Shown piece after piece: positions 1 through 5,498 of a stretch of DNA of 7,211 nt. Numbering within the stretch: position 1 is the stretch's first letter; each line of letters starts with the position of its first letter. The position numbers were made by a program, and so were the translations under genes. The DNA lies in NCBI GenBank assembly GCA_900770205.1, contig CAAGJV010000397.1:1-7211 (forward strand). The letters are read 5' to 3'. This stretch comes from Desulfovibrionaceae bacterium (GTDB taxonomy: Bacteria; Desulfobacterota; Desulfovibrionia; Desulfovibrionales; Desulfovibrionaceae). Under the pieces are notes generated by a model. The model did no database searches. It was not told the DNA's origin and worked only from the letters and a program-made list of their open reading frames with translations.

Positions 1-581
1 ATGATCTGCCCCTGGGAAGCTTCTTCAAAGATGATTTTCTTCATGGCGATGACATCGGCCACGGCGTAGAATTCCGGGCCTTCCCCCAGCGGAATCGTGA
101 CAGGAGCGGGCACTGCTCCGAGTCTTTCCTGCAGGGCACGGACAGCGGCGGAAAAATCGGCGCCTGTTCTGTCCATTTTATTGATAAAGGCTATCTTGGG
201 AACGCCGAAATGTTCCGACTGCCTCCATACGGTTTCCGACTGAGGCTCCACACCGCCCACGGCGCAGAAAACACCCACGGCGCCATCGAGAACACGCAGA
301 GAGCGCTCGACTTCTATGGTGAAGTCCACATGGCCGGGGGTATCGATGATATTCAGCGTCCAGTCTTTCCACCGGCAGGTGGAGGCTGCTGCCGCTATGG
401 TAATGCCGCGCTCCTGTTCTTCGGGCATGAAATCCATAGTGGCTGTTCCATCGTGGACTTCTCCCATGCGGTGAATTTTGCGGGTGTAGAACAGAATCCG
501 TTCGCTGAGAGTCGTCTTTCCCGCGTCGATATGGGCGATTATGCCGATATTGCGGAGGTTTTCCATATTGCTCTGGATCAT
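1..581 (-). CDS. fusA: Elongation factor G, N-terminal part (cut by window edge)
   Basis: This is the GTPase domain of elongation factor G, which moves tRNA and mRNA through the ribosome (or, in some paralogs, helps recycle ribosomes) using GTP in the cytoplasm. The 193 visible residues carry the G1 P-loop AHIDAGKTT (16-24), the switch I sequence QERGITI (56-62), the G3 motif DTPGH (80-84) and the G4 motif NKMD (134-137). The C-terminal part, about 500 residues, lies beyond position 1. I chose the ATG at 581 because AAGGAG lies 8 bases upstream; an in-frame ATG at 566 (MENLRNIG) is the alternative. The start overlaps the stop of the upstream HisD-like gene as ATGA (581-578), so the two are probably translationally coupled. 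The gene is not preceded by rpsL/rpsG, so it may be a second EF-G paralog rather than the str-operon copy. EF-G identity is certain; paralog status is inference. Confidence 0.95.
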   Translation of the reverse strand, partial: MIQSNMENLRNIGIIAHIDAGKTTLSERILFYTRKIHRMGEVHDGTATMDFMPEEQERGITIAAAASTCRWKDWTLNIIDTPGHVDFTIEVERSLRVLDGAVGVFCAVGGVEPQSETVWRQSEHFGVPKIAFINKMDRTGADFSAAVRALQERLGAVPAPVTIPLGEGPEFYAVADVIAMKKIIFEEASQGQI

Positions 582-1417
582 GAATCAAGCTCCTTGAAGA
601 GAAACGCGGAGAGAGCGTGCGTGCGGAAAAAGTCTGGGGAGGGGCCAGGCCAGCAGGCTTCCATTCCCGGCCCTGCCGTGAAAGCAGAGCCGCATGGCAG
701 GTTAGCGTTTACAGGAGAAAAAACGGCGTCTGCTTTTTTTTGTGGATCTGTAACGATATGCGCATCCGGGTGAAGCCATGCAAGCCGAGCCCTTATTTCT
801 TCGGCGCAAGGGCCTGATGACTGGTGGGAGATCTCTTCGTAAAGAGAGAGAATGATGGGGGCCGGTTTGTCGAGATGAAAGGCAATGCCATCGTTCCATG
901 CACGGCGAAGGAGGGGAGAGAACGGTTCCTTATCGTCTGGACCGGGGAAAAAGAGAATACACCCTTCGGAGGAAAGGGAAAAAAGAGAGTCGTAAAGGCG
1001 TGCGGCATGGCTTTCGCTGAGTATAAAGGAGTCCTCCAGCCCGGAAAGTTCAAGTGCAGTTATGATGGAAGGAGCAAAAGGAGCAGGAGAGGCAACAATA
1101 ATACGCTCCACTCCTGCTATGATGGCGGGAACAAGAGCGGAGAGCATGCGGGAGGGCGAGGAAAATCCGCGGCTGAGAAAGGCAAGTACCCACGAAACGG
1201 GGCGGATGGTTTCGCTGTGGAGGAACCCTGTGCGGCGGCTTTTTACTTCGCTTCGGACAGTTTCCGGAGAGACGTTCCAGCGATGGAAGGAAAAGGCGAT
1301 GGATGTTTTAAGAAGCGCCCGGAGGGGCGCAGGCGTGTTTTCATACGCTTCGGCATACAGGGAATCATTCGGGCGGAAGGATTCAAGCCATTCGGGCAGG
1401 TCGGCAATACGGCACAT
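578..1417 (-). CDS. Shortened histidinol dehydrogenase-like protein, probably non-catalytic
   Basis: The protein has 279 residues, against about 430 for HisD. By eye, residues 72-111 (RPVSWVL, then SALVPAIIAGVERIIVASP) follow the HisD pattern RPV..VG.Y.PGG...VLM...PA.IAGV..IV..SP. FPGPDD near 157-162 sits where HisD has its GPGN motif, and DGIAFHLDKPAPIILS (176-191) resembles the DGAAIDMPAGPSEVLV stretch. The C-terminus (GSAFTAGPG, then FFRTHALSAFLFKEL) resembles the HisD end containing SGTNHVLPT. The family segment with the zinc-binding Q-A-E-H and the catalytic GPEHL appears to be missing, so dehydrogenase activity is unlikely. The ATG at 1417 has GGAG 6 bases upstream; a TTG at 1441 (8 residues longer) is possible. 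The stop overlaps the EF-G start by 4 bases. The fold assignment is moderately sure; the function is unknown. Confidence 0.7.
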   Translation of the reverse strand: MCRIADLPEWLESFRPNDSLYAEAYENTPAPLRALLKTSIAFSFHRWNVSPETVRSEVKSRRTGFLHSETIRPVSWVLAFLSRGFSSPSRMLSALVPAIIAGVERIIVASPAPFAPSIITALELSGLEDSFILSESHAARLYDSLFSLSSEGCILFFPGPDDKEPFSPLLRRAWNDGIAFHLDKPAPIILSLYEEISHQSSGPCAEEIRARLAWLHPDAHIVTDPQKKADAVFSPVNANLPCGSAFTAGPGMEACWPGPSPDFFRTHALSAFLFKELDS

Positions 1418-1535
1418 GATACGCTCCGTTCTTTCCGTCAATTGGTACGTGCCTCTTTTCCTTCCGTCAAATAAAATATTTGTCGTTGTGCGGAGAGCGC
1501 AGAGTGAAGAGTATAAAGCATGAAAAGCAGGCAGG

Positions 1536-1556
1536 AACGGATGTAGGAAATCCGTT
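1536..1556. repeat. Perfect 7-bp inverted repeat (hairpin) upstream of ctpA
   Basis: AACGGAT at 1536-1542 pairs with ATCCGTT at 1550-1556 across a 7-base loop. It is followed closely by TTTT at 1560-1563, which is too short for a confident terminator. It may be an operator half-site pair or a small hairpin. Confidence 0.45.
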
Positions 1557-1583
1557 GCGTTTTGGAGGGAACGGTTCTATCGT
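1555..1583 (+). promoter_or_regulatory. Candidate sigma70-type promoter for ctpA-proC
   Basis: TTGCGT (1555-1560) and TATCGT (1578-1583) are separated by exactly 17 bases. Matches to consensus are 3/6 and 4/6. Transcription would start near 1590, leaving a leader of about 24 bases before the ctpA start. The -10 lies between the arms of the inverted repeat GGAACG/CGTTCC (1568-1573, 1591-1596), which would suit repression. This is a weak, sequence-only call. Confidence 0.3.
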
Positions 1584-1604
1584 GTTCCAACGTTCCATCG
1601 ATGG
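1568..1604. repeat. Overlapping inverted repeats just upstream of the ctpA start
   Basis: GGAACG at 1568-1573 can pair with CGTTCC at 1591-1596, or its GGAAC part with GTTCC at 1584-1588, giving two mutually exclusive stems. CCATCGATGG at 1595-1604 is a perfect 10-base palindrome that directly abuts the ribosome binding site GGGAGG before ctpA. The GGAACGG word also occurs upstream at 1534-1540. Confidence 0.5.
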
Positions 1605-1613
1605 GAGGATTTC

Positions 1614-2909
1614 ATGCAGAAAACACATCTGCTGACAACCGCAGCACTTGCTTTTATTACCTTTTTGGCCGGCGGAGGCGTCATGAAGGCTGTCTGTGCG
1701 GAGAACGACTATGAATCTCTGCGCCGTTTCAGCCAGATCCTTGATATGGTGGAGCAGTACTATGTTAATGACGTGTCGCAAAAAGAGCTTTTAGATGGTG
1801 CGCTCAAGGGAATGCTCCAGAATCTTGACCCTCATTCCACGCTGATGACGGCCAAGGAATTTCAGGAGATGCAGGAAAACACCAGCGGCGAGTTTTTCGG
1901 TGTTGGCGTGGAAATAACCATGGAGAACGGCCAGGTCATCGTTGTCAGCCCCATTGAAGATACTCCCGGGCACAAGGCCGGGCTGCGCGCCGGAGATTCC
2001 ATCATTGCCGTGGATGGGCAGTATACTATGGAAATGTCCCTTACCGAAGTGGTTTCCAAAATGCGCGGCAAGCGCGGGACGATGGTAGAGCTGCAGGTGA
2101 TCCATAAAAATGATTCCCGCCCTGTAACCATGAAGATCAAAAGAGACGCCATACCCCTTATCAGCGTGAAATCGCGGGAGCTTGAACCTGGCTACTGGTG
2201 GATACGCCTGACGAGGTTCAGCGGACATACTGCACAGGATCTGGCCGATGCGCTGAAAAAGGCTCAGAAGAAGGGCGAAGTGCGCGGAATAGTTCTGGAT
2301 CTTCGCAATAACCCTGGGGGGCTCCTGGATCAGAGCATAGACGTTGCCGATCAGTTTCTCAAAGAAGGCATCATCGTTTCCATGCGCGGCCGTGATAGTT
2401 CTTCGGAGAGAACATTTAAAGCGCATGCTGATCCAGGCGATGTGGAGAGCCCCATGGTTGTTCTGGTTAACTCCGGTTCTGCTTCAGCTTCGGAGATTGT
2501 GGAAGGCGGGGCGAGGGAAACGAAAAGCGCTTTGATTCTTGGCGAGCGAACCTTTGGCAAGGGGTCTGTTCAGAATCTTATCCCGCTTGCCGATGGCGCG
2601 GGATTGAAGCTGACGGTTGCCAGGTATTATACTCCTTCCGGGAAATCCATACAGGCTGAAGGAATATCTCCTGATTTTGAAGTAGCATGGGAGCCGCCCC
2701 GCGAAGACTCCAGAGAACCGGCTCTGCTTCTGAGGGAAAAGGATCTTCGCGGCCATCTTGAACAAAAGAAGGATGAAGCCGAGGAGAAGAACGGAAAGGC
2801 TTCTGGTGAAGACGAGGAGACAGGAGCCATGCTGGATAGAGATAACCAGCTTCGCCTTGCCCTTCAGTTCGTCAAGACACTTCCTGTATTGAAAGAACTT
2901 AGAAATTGA
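1614..2909 (+). CDS. ctpA: Carboxyl-terminal processing protease, S41 family (CtpA/Prc-like)
   Basis: This is a serine protease that trims or degrades proteins from their C-terminus, acting in the periplasm or on its membrane face. The 431 residues show a signal or anchor sequence (hydrophobic 6-22, possible cleavage after VCA at 27-29), an N-terminal helical part with the family motif DGALKGML..LDPHS (61-75), a PDZ domain (about 92-175) and the S41 core. The catalytic Ser is S291 in NSGSASASE (286-294). The general-base Lys is K316 in FGKGSVQ, and Q320 completes the set; the 25- and 4-residue spacings are those of the family. The C-terminal tail (about 380-410) is strongly charged, rich in E, D and K, and probably disordered. 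The start ATG at 1614 has GGGAGG 5 bases upstream. proC follows 26 bases after the stop, so the two are probably cotranscribed. The natural substrate cannot be read from the sequence. Confidence 0.96.
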   Translation: MQKTHLLTTAALAFITFLAGGGVMKAVCAENDYESLRRFSQILDMVEQYYVNDVSQKELLDGALKGMLQNLDPHSTLMTAKEFQEMQENTSGEFFGVGVEITMENGQVIVVSPIEDTPGHKAGLRAGDSIIAVDGQYTMEMSLTEVVSKMRGKRGTMVELQVIHKNDSRPVTMKIKRDAIPLISVKSRELEPGYWWIRLTRFSGHTAQDLADALKKAQKKGEVRGIVLDLRNNPGGLLDQSIDVADQFLKEGIIVSMRGRDSSSERTFKAHADPGDVESPMVVLVNSGSASASEIVEGGARETKSALILGERTFGKGSVQNLIPLADGAGLKLTVARYYTPSGKSIQAEGISPDFEVAWEPPREDSREPALLLREKDLRGHLEQKKDEAEEKNGKASGEDEETGAMLDRDNQLRLALQFVKTLPVLKELRN

Positions 2910-2935
2910 CCGTGAGCACGAAACGGAGGATGGAT

Positions 2936-3742
2936 ATGCGCGTTGTCGGGTGCATTGGATGCGGAAATATGGGAGGAGGAGTGCTCAAGGGGCTTGTCCC
3001 CTATGCTGGATGGACTCTTCTTGGGCATGATCATACCCGTGCCAAGGTGGAAGCGCTCGATCCTGAACAGCACAGGGTGGAGTTTGTTTCCTCTCCTCTT
3101 GAACTTGCTAGGAGGGCCGATGTCATCATCCTTGCGGTAAAGCCGCATCAGATGGAAGCCATGCTTGAAGAAATCCGTCCGGCGCTGAACAGTTCTAAAA
3201 TCATTGTATCTCTGGCCGCGGCCTTTTCGCTTTCAAGGCTGAAAAAGGGGGTAGATGAACGCTGTTCCGTTGTCCGCTGCATGCCCAATCTTCCCGTTAT
3301 CGTAGGAAAAGGAGTGTTCGCCCTTTGCATGGAAGATACTGCTCTTTCTCCTGAAGAAGCACAGGAGATTCTGGGGATGTTCCGTCTCATGGGAATGGCT
3401 GTCGTTCTTCCGGAAGCGCAGTTTCCCGCATTTTCCTCATTGGTTGGATGCGGCCCTGCCTTTGCGCTCCTTTTTATGGAAGGGCTGCTTAATGCGGGCA
3501 TCACCATGGGGCTGAAGGCTCCGGTTTCCCGGGAGCTTATTGCCGCTATGCTCGAGGGAACCGCCCGCCTTGCTCTGGAAAGCGGAGAGAGTTTTGCCGA
3601 ACTCAGGCTCAGGGTATGTTCCCCGGGCGGAACGACTATTCGCGGAGTGAATCACATGGAACGCTGTGCCGTTCCGGGCCATGTTGCGGATGCAGTACTC
3701 GAAGCCCTGCGCAGAGACTTGGAAATGGCTTCGGGAAAGTAA
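2936..3742 (+). CDS. proC: Pyrroline-5-carboxylate reductase
   Basis: This cytoplasmic enzyme carries out the last step of proline synthesis, reducing 1-pyrroline-5-carboxylate to L-proline with NAD(P)H. The 268 residues match the usual length of about 270. The Rossmann dinucleotide motif is at the very N-terminus (GCIGCGNMGGG, 5-15), followed by DVIILAVKPHQM (62-73), the helix-flanking VVRCMPNLP (112-120) and the dimerisation region GCGPAFALLFMEGLLNAG (171-188). The family signature SPGGTTIRG is at 229-237. I chose the ATG at 2936 because GGAGG (2925-2929) lies 6 bases before it and it gives the standard length. An ATG at 2930 has no spacer, and a longer frame from a TTG at 2906 would overlap the end of ctpA. 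The close spacing behind ctpA suggests a shared transcript; the link looks organisational rather than biochemical. Confidence 0.96.
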   Translation: MRVVGCIGCGNMGGGVLKGLVPYAGWTLLGHDHTRAKVEALDPEQHRVEFVSSPLELARRADVIILAVKPHQMEAMLEEIRPALNSSKIIVSLAAAFSLSRLKKGVDERCSVVRCMPNLPVIVGKGVFALCMEDTALSPEEAQEILGMFRLMGMAVVLPEAQFPAFSSLVGCGPAFALLFMEGLLNAGITMGLKAPVSRELIAAMLEGTARLALESGESFAELRLRVCSPGGTTIRGVNHMERCAVPGHVADAVLEALRRDLEMASGK

Positions 3743-3762
3743 AGTAGTATATCCTGAAATGC

Positions 3763-3797
3763 AGAGGCCCTTGCATCATGCTCTGTATGGGCCTTCT
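3763..3797. other. Weak hairpin between proC and rodA
   Basis: AGGCCC (3765-3770) pairs with GGGCCT (3789-3794). Two more pairs (A3763-T3797, G3764-C3796) form past a bulged T, around an 18-base loop. No T-run follows, so it is not a classical intrinsic terminator. rodA begins 111 bases after proC and may be read from the same transcript or from its own promoter, which I could not identify. Confidence 0.3.
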
Positions 3798-3853
3798 CTC
3801 ATATATGGAGCGAATTTTTAGCGCCGGGTTCCTTCTTTCCGCTGAGGTCTTCC

Positions 3854-4966
3854 ATGCAGATGCCAGATCGAAGGATGTTCTTCCAGATCAACTGGGGACT
3901 TGTTTTTTTTACCATCGTTCTTTTTGCCATCGGAATGGGAAACCTGTACTCCGCAAGCGGTTCCCGCATGGAAGGCGGGTTCGTTCTTTCATCCTTCTAT
4001 CAGAAGCAGCTTGCATGGGGAGGCATAGGCCTTCTGGTAATGGTGATGTGCACGCTCATCGATTACCGGCGTATAGAGAGGCTGGCCGTTCCGTGCTATA
4101 TTATTATTCTGCTGCTGGTTATGCTCGTCCCTGTTGTGGGAAAAACCGTTTACGGCGCAAAACGCTGGATAGACCTGGGAGTTATGAACCTCCAGCCCAG
4201 TGAACTTGCGAAGTTCGCCGTTCTGATGATGGGGGCTAAATCCCTCTGCCGTGATGGAGAGTCTCTTGGCTGGAAAAGGCTTGCCCAGGTGCTTGCCATA
4301 GGCATTATTCCTTTTTTGTTCATAGCCATGCAGCCCGATCTCGGATCCGGGCTTACGGTGCTTGTTCTCCTTGGCGGGATGGTTCTTTTTCATGGTGTGA
4401 AGTGGCGCGTGCTTCGTATCTGCCTGCTGGTTATACCGCTGATTGCTCCTCTTGGGTGGTTTGCTCTGCACGATTATCAGCAGGAAAGGATCATGACGTT
4501 CCTCGATCCAACGCGGGATCCCAGGGGAGCTGGATATCATATCATCCAGTCGCAGATAGCCATAGGATCCGGTGAACTTTTCGGCAAGGGATTCCTCGCC
4601 GGTACGCAAAGCCAGCTTCGTTTTCTTCCGGAAAAGCATACCGATTTCGCTATCGCCGTATTTGGAGAGGAATGGGGCTTTGTAGGGTGTATGGTACTGA
4701 TTTCCCTTTTCTGCCTGTTTCTCATGTCCATGTACAGTACTGTCCGGGATGCGAAAGACAGGTTTGGCAGTACGCTGGCGGCAGGGATATTCTTTTATTT
4801 TTTCTGGCAGATCATTGTCAATATTGGAATGGTGGTAGGATTGATGCCCGTTGTCGGAATGCCCCTTCCTTTTATCAGCTACGGCGGAACGGCTCTTGTC
4901 GTGAACTGTGCGCTTGTCGGCATTGTTCTCAGCATATCCATGCGCCGGTTCGTTTTTAAAAGCTGA
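3854..4966 (+). CDS. rodA: Rod-shape protein RodA, SEDS peptidoglycan glycosyltransferase
   Basis: RodA is an inner-membrane enzyme that polymerises lipid II into glycan strands for side-wall growth, working with a class B penicillin-binding protein (PBP2) and the MreBCD elongasome. The 370 residues form about ten hydrophobic segments. Family motifs are YGAKRWIDLG (100-109) with QPSELAKF (114-121), QPDLGSG (160-166), FLPEKHTDFAIAVFGEEWGF (257-276) and GLMPVVGMPLPFISYGGT (329-346). D264 in HTDF corresponds to the catalytic Asp of the SEDS family. The absence of a long cytoplasmic N-terminal extension and the motif wording favour RodA over FtsW. The start ATG at 3854 has GAGG (3844-3847) 6 bases upstream; an ATG at 3860 is an alternative. 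No pbp2 or mre gene is in the window, though they could lie elsewhere. Confidence 0.95.
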   Translation: MQMPDRRMFFQINWGLVFFTIVLFAIGMGNLYSASGSRMEGGFVLSSFYQKQLAWGGIGLLVMVMCTLIDYRRIERLAVPCYIIILLLVMLVPVVGKTVYGAKRWIDLGVMNLQPSELAKFAVLMMGAKSLCRDGESLGWKRLAQVLAIGIIPFLFIAMQPDLGSGLTVLVLLGGMVLFHGVKWRVLRICLLVIPLIAPLGWFALHDYQQERIMTFLDPTRDPRGAGYHIIQSQIAIGSGELFGKGFLAGTQSQLRFLPEKHTDFAIAVFGEEWGFVGCMVLISLFCLFLMSMYSTVRDAKDRFGSTLAAGIFFYFFWQIIVNIGMVVGLMPVVGMPLPFISYGGTALVVNCALVGIVLSISMRRFVFKS

Positions 4967-5013
4967 ACGATACTAAAAACGATCCGTTGCCGTGTGTACA
5001 CGACAGTACTCCC

Positions 5014-5045
5014 TGGCAGAATATCGGAAGGAAATGTGGCAGAAT
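5014..5045. repeat. Direct repeat TGGCAGAAT x2
   Basis: TGGCAGAAT occurs at 5014-5022 and again at 5037-5045, starts 23 bases apart (about two helical turns). The second copy ends 17 bases before the extended -10 element at 5063. The position suits an activator or repressor binding pair; no regulator can be named. Confidence 0.4.
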
Positions 5046-5062
5046 GGTGACAGCCTGAAAAA

Positions 5063-5071
5063 TGGTATAAT
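5063..5071 (+). promoter_or_regulatory. Extended -10 promoter (TGGTATAAT)
   Basis: TGG followed by a perfect TATAAT (5066-5071) fits the extended -10 form TGnTATAAT, which can work without a good -35. The only -35-like word, GTGACA (5047-5052), is 13 bases away and too close. Transcription would begin near 5078, giving the atp genes a leader of about 420 bases if it reads through. The extended -10 match is exact; its activity is inferred. Confidence 0.55.
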
Positions 5072-5075
5072 TTTT

Positions 5076-5091
5076 AAAAATAATTATTTTT
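5076..5091. repeat. Perfect 16-bp A/T palindrome
   Basis: AAAAATAATTATTTTT is a perfect palindrome lying where transcription from the 5063-5071 promoter would start. It overlaps the smaller palindrome TTTTTAAAAA at 5071-5080. Such A/T palindromes bend or melt easily and are also typical nucleoid-protein targets; which applies here is unknown. Confidence 0.5.
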
Positions 5092-5150
5092 TTACTTTTC
5101 TTATTGGATTTATTGAGTTTTTTTATTTTATAGAATCGTGAAAAAAAAAT

Positions 5151-5181
5151 CGAGCAAAAAAGATCCCTTCTTTTTTTCTCG
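5151..5181 (-). terminator. Stem-loop with T-run on the minus strand (terminator-like)
   Basis: CGAG (5151-5154) pairs with CTCG (5178-5181), and AAAAAAGA (5156-5163) with TCTTTTTT (5169-5176), giving 12 pairs, one C/T mismatch and a 5-base loop. On the minus strand it is followed by a run of nine T (complement of 5141-5149), the form of an intrinsic terminator. No minus-strand gene lies to its right in this window, so it would stop antisense transcripts from the atp side. On the plus strand it would be a leader hairpin with no T-run after it. Confidence 0.4.
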
Positions 5182-5335
5182 TCAATATGGCGCGACAGAA
5201 GAAAAGATATTGCCTGGTACGGGAAGCATTCTGCCAGGAAGGGAAATGCTGAAAGGAAAAGAAAATAATTTCCAAGGAGATAGGAAAGGAGAAGCGTCTT
5301 GTCCCTTTTGGAGCAAAGCTGTTGGGATGATACTA

Positions 5336-5353
5336 TTTTTTTCTTGAAAAAAA
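5336..5353. repeat. Poly-T/poly-A inverted repeat
   Basis: TTTTTTTC (5336-5343) is the exact reverse complement of GAAAAAAA (5346-5353), with only TT between them, so a hairpin would open to a CTTG loop with seven T-A pairs. It is the third A-tract/T-tract inverted repeat in this gap and would make a weak RNA stem but a clearly bent DNA segment. Confidence 0.4.
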
Positions 5354-5364
5354 AGATGTTAGTT

Positions 5365-5393
5365 TTGACAAAAGAAGGAAAATCAGGTAGCAG
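5365..5393 (+). promoter_or_regulatory. Candidate second promoter of the atp operon
   Basis: A perfect -35 box TTGACA (5365-5370) is followed 17 bases later by TAGCAG (5388-5393), which matches the -10 consensus at only 3 of 6 positions. Transcription would start near 5400, just before the hairpin at 5406-5442. The weak -10 keeps this tentative; it could depend on an activator or be chance. Confidence 0.3.
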
Positions 5394-5405
5394 AAAAATG
5401 ATTCT

Positions 5406-5442
5406 ATTCCCAAAGATTCAAGAGCGCAGAACGTTTGGGAGT
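5406..5442 (+). other. Stem-loop in the atp leader
   Basis: TCCCAAA (5408-5414) pairs perfectly with TTTGGGA (5434-5440), extended by a T-G and an A-T pair to nine pairs around a 19-base loop; TTC/GAA inside the loop can add three more. It lies about 57 bases before the atpF' start and has no T-run after it, so it is more likely a leader or mRNA-end structure than a terminator. Confidence 0.4.
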
Positions 5443-5498
5443 TTAGAATACAGTGTCAGAGTGGCCCCTTTTTACAGCTTCGGTTGGAGGTCCCCGGA

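Larger units (their letters stand above)
1418..1613. promoter_or_regulatory. Divergent intergenic control region between the HisD-like gene and ctpA
   Basis: This region of about 200 bases separates the minus-strand HisD-like/EF-G pair from the plus-strand ctpA-proC genes, so it should hold promoters for both. A TATA-type element at 1511-1517 reads TATACT on the minus strand and TATAAA on the plus strand, but neither has a good -35 at 16-18 bases. A 9-base direct repeat, TTCCGTCAA, occurs at 1433-1441 and 1462-1470. The ctpA-proximal half (1534-1604) is full of inverted repeats, listed separately. No credible gene was seen here. Confidence 0.5.
4967..5498. other. Long AT-rich intergenic region before the ATP synthase operon
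   Basis: About 530 bases without a convincing gene. It moves from mixed composition (4967-5060) to a strong AT island (only 10 G/C in the 80 bases 5071-5150), then a purine-rich stretch to about 5400. It holds a strong -10 element, three poly-A/poly-T inverted repeats (5076-5091, 5156-5176, 5336-5353), a 6-bp inverted repeat AGCATT/AATGCT (5225-5230, 5245-5250), a second promoter-like sequence and a leader hairpin. Two short reading frames (from GTG 5138 and TTG 5299) are open, but show no recognisable protein features. Confidence 0.6.

Noticed and set aside
210..773. Plus-strand frame of 187 codons opposite EF-G
   Set aside because: It is a shadow of the conserved EF-G coding sequence on the other strand, with arbitrary composition.
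1791..2426. Minus-strand frame of 211 codons inside ctpA
   Set aside because: It is antisense to a clear S41 protease with all catalytic residues in the plus frame.
3763..3800. Intrinsic terminator after proC
   Set aside because: The stem is short with a bulge and an 18-base loop, and no T-run follows.
3989..4639. Minus-strand frame of 216 codons inside rodA
   Set aside because: It is a shadow of a strongly conserved membrane protein gene; its translation shows no motifs.
4985..5005. Terminator at GTGTACAC after rodA
   Set aside because: It is an 8-base palindrome with no room for a loop and no T-run; probably chance.
5037..5052. Possible sigma54 (-24/-12) promoter around TGGCAG
   Set aside because: The GG element has no TTGC-type -12 element at the required spacing.
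5138..5347. Open frame of 69 codons from a GTG, lysine-rich start
   Set aside because: No ribosome binding site precedes it, it lies in the A-rich island and crosses the stem-loop and T/A repeats, and I recognise no protein family. A leader peptide cannot be excluded.
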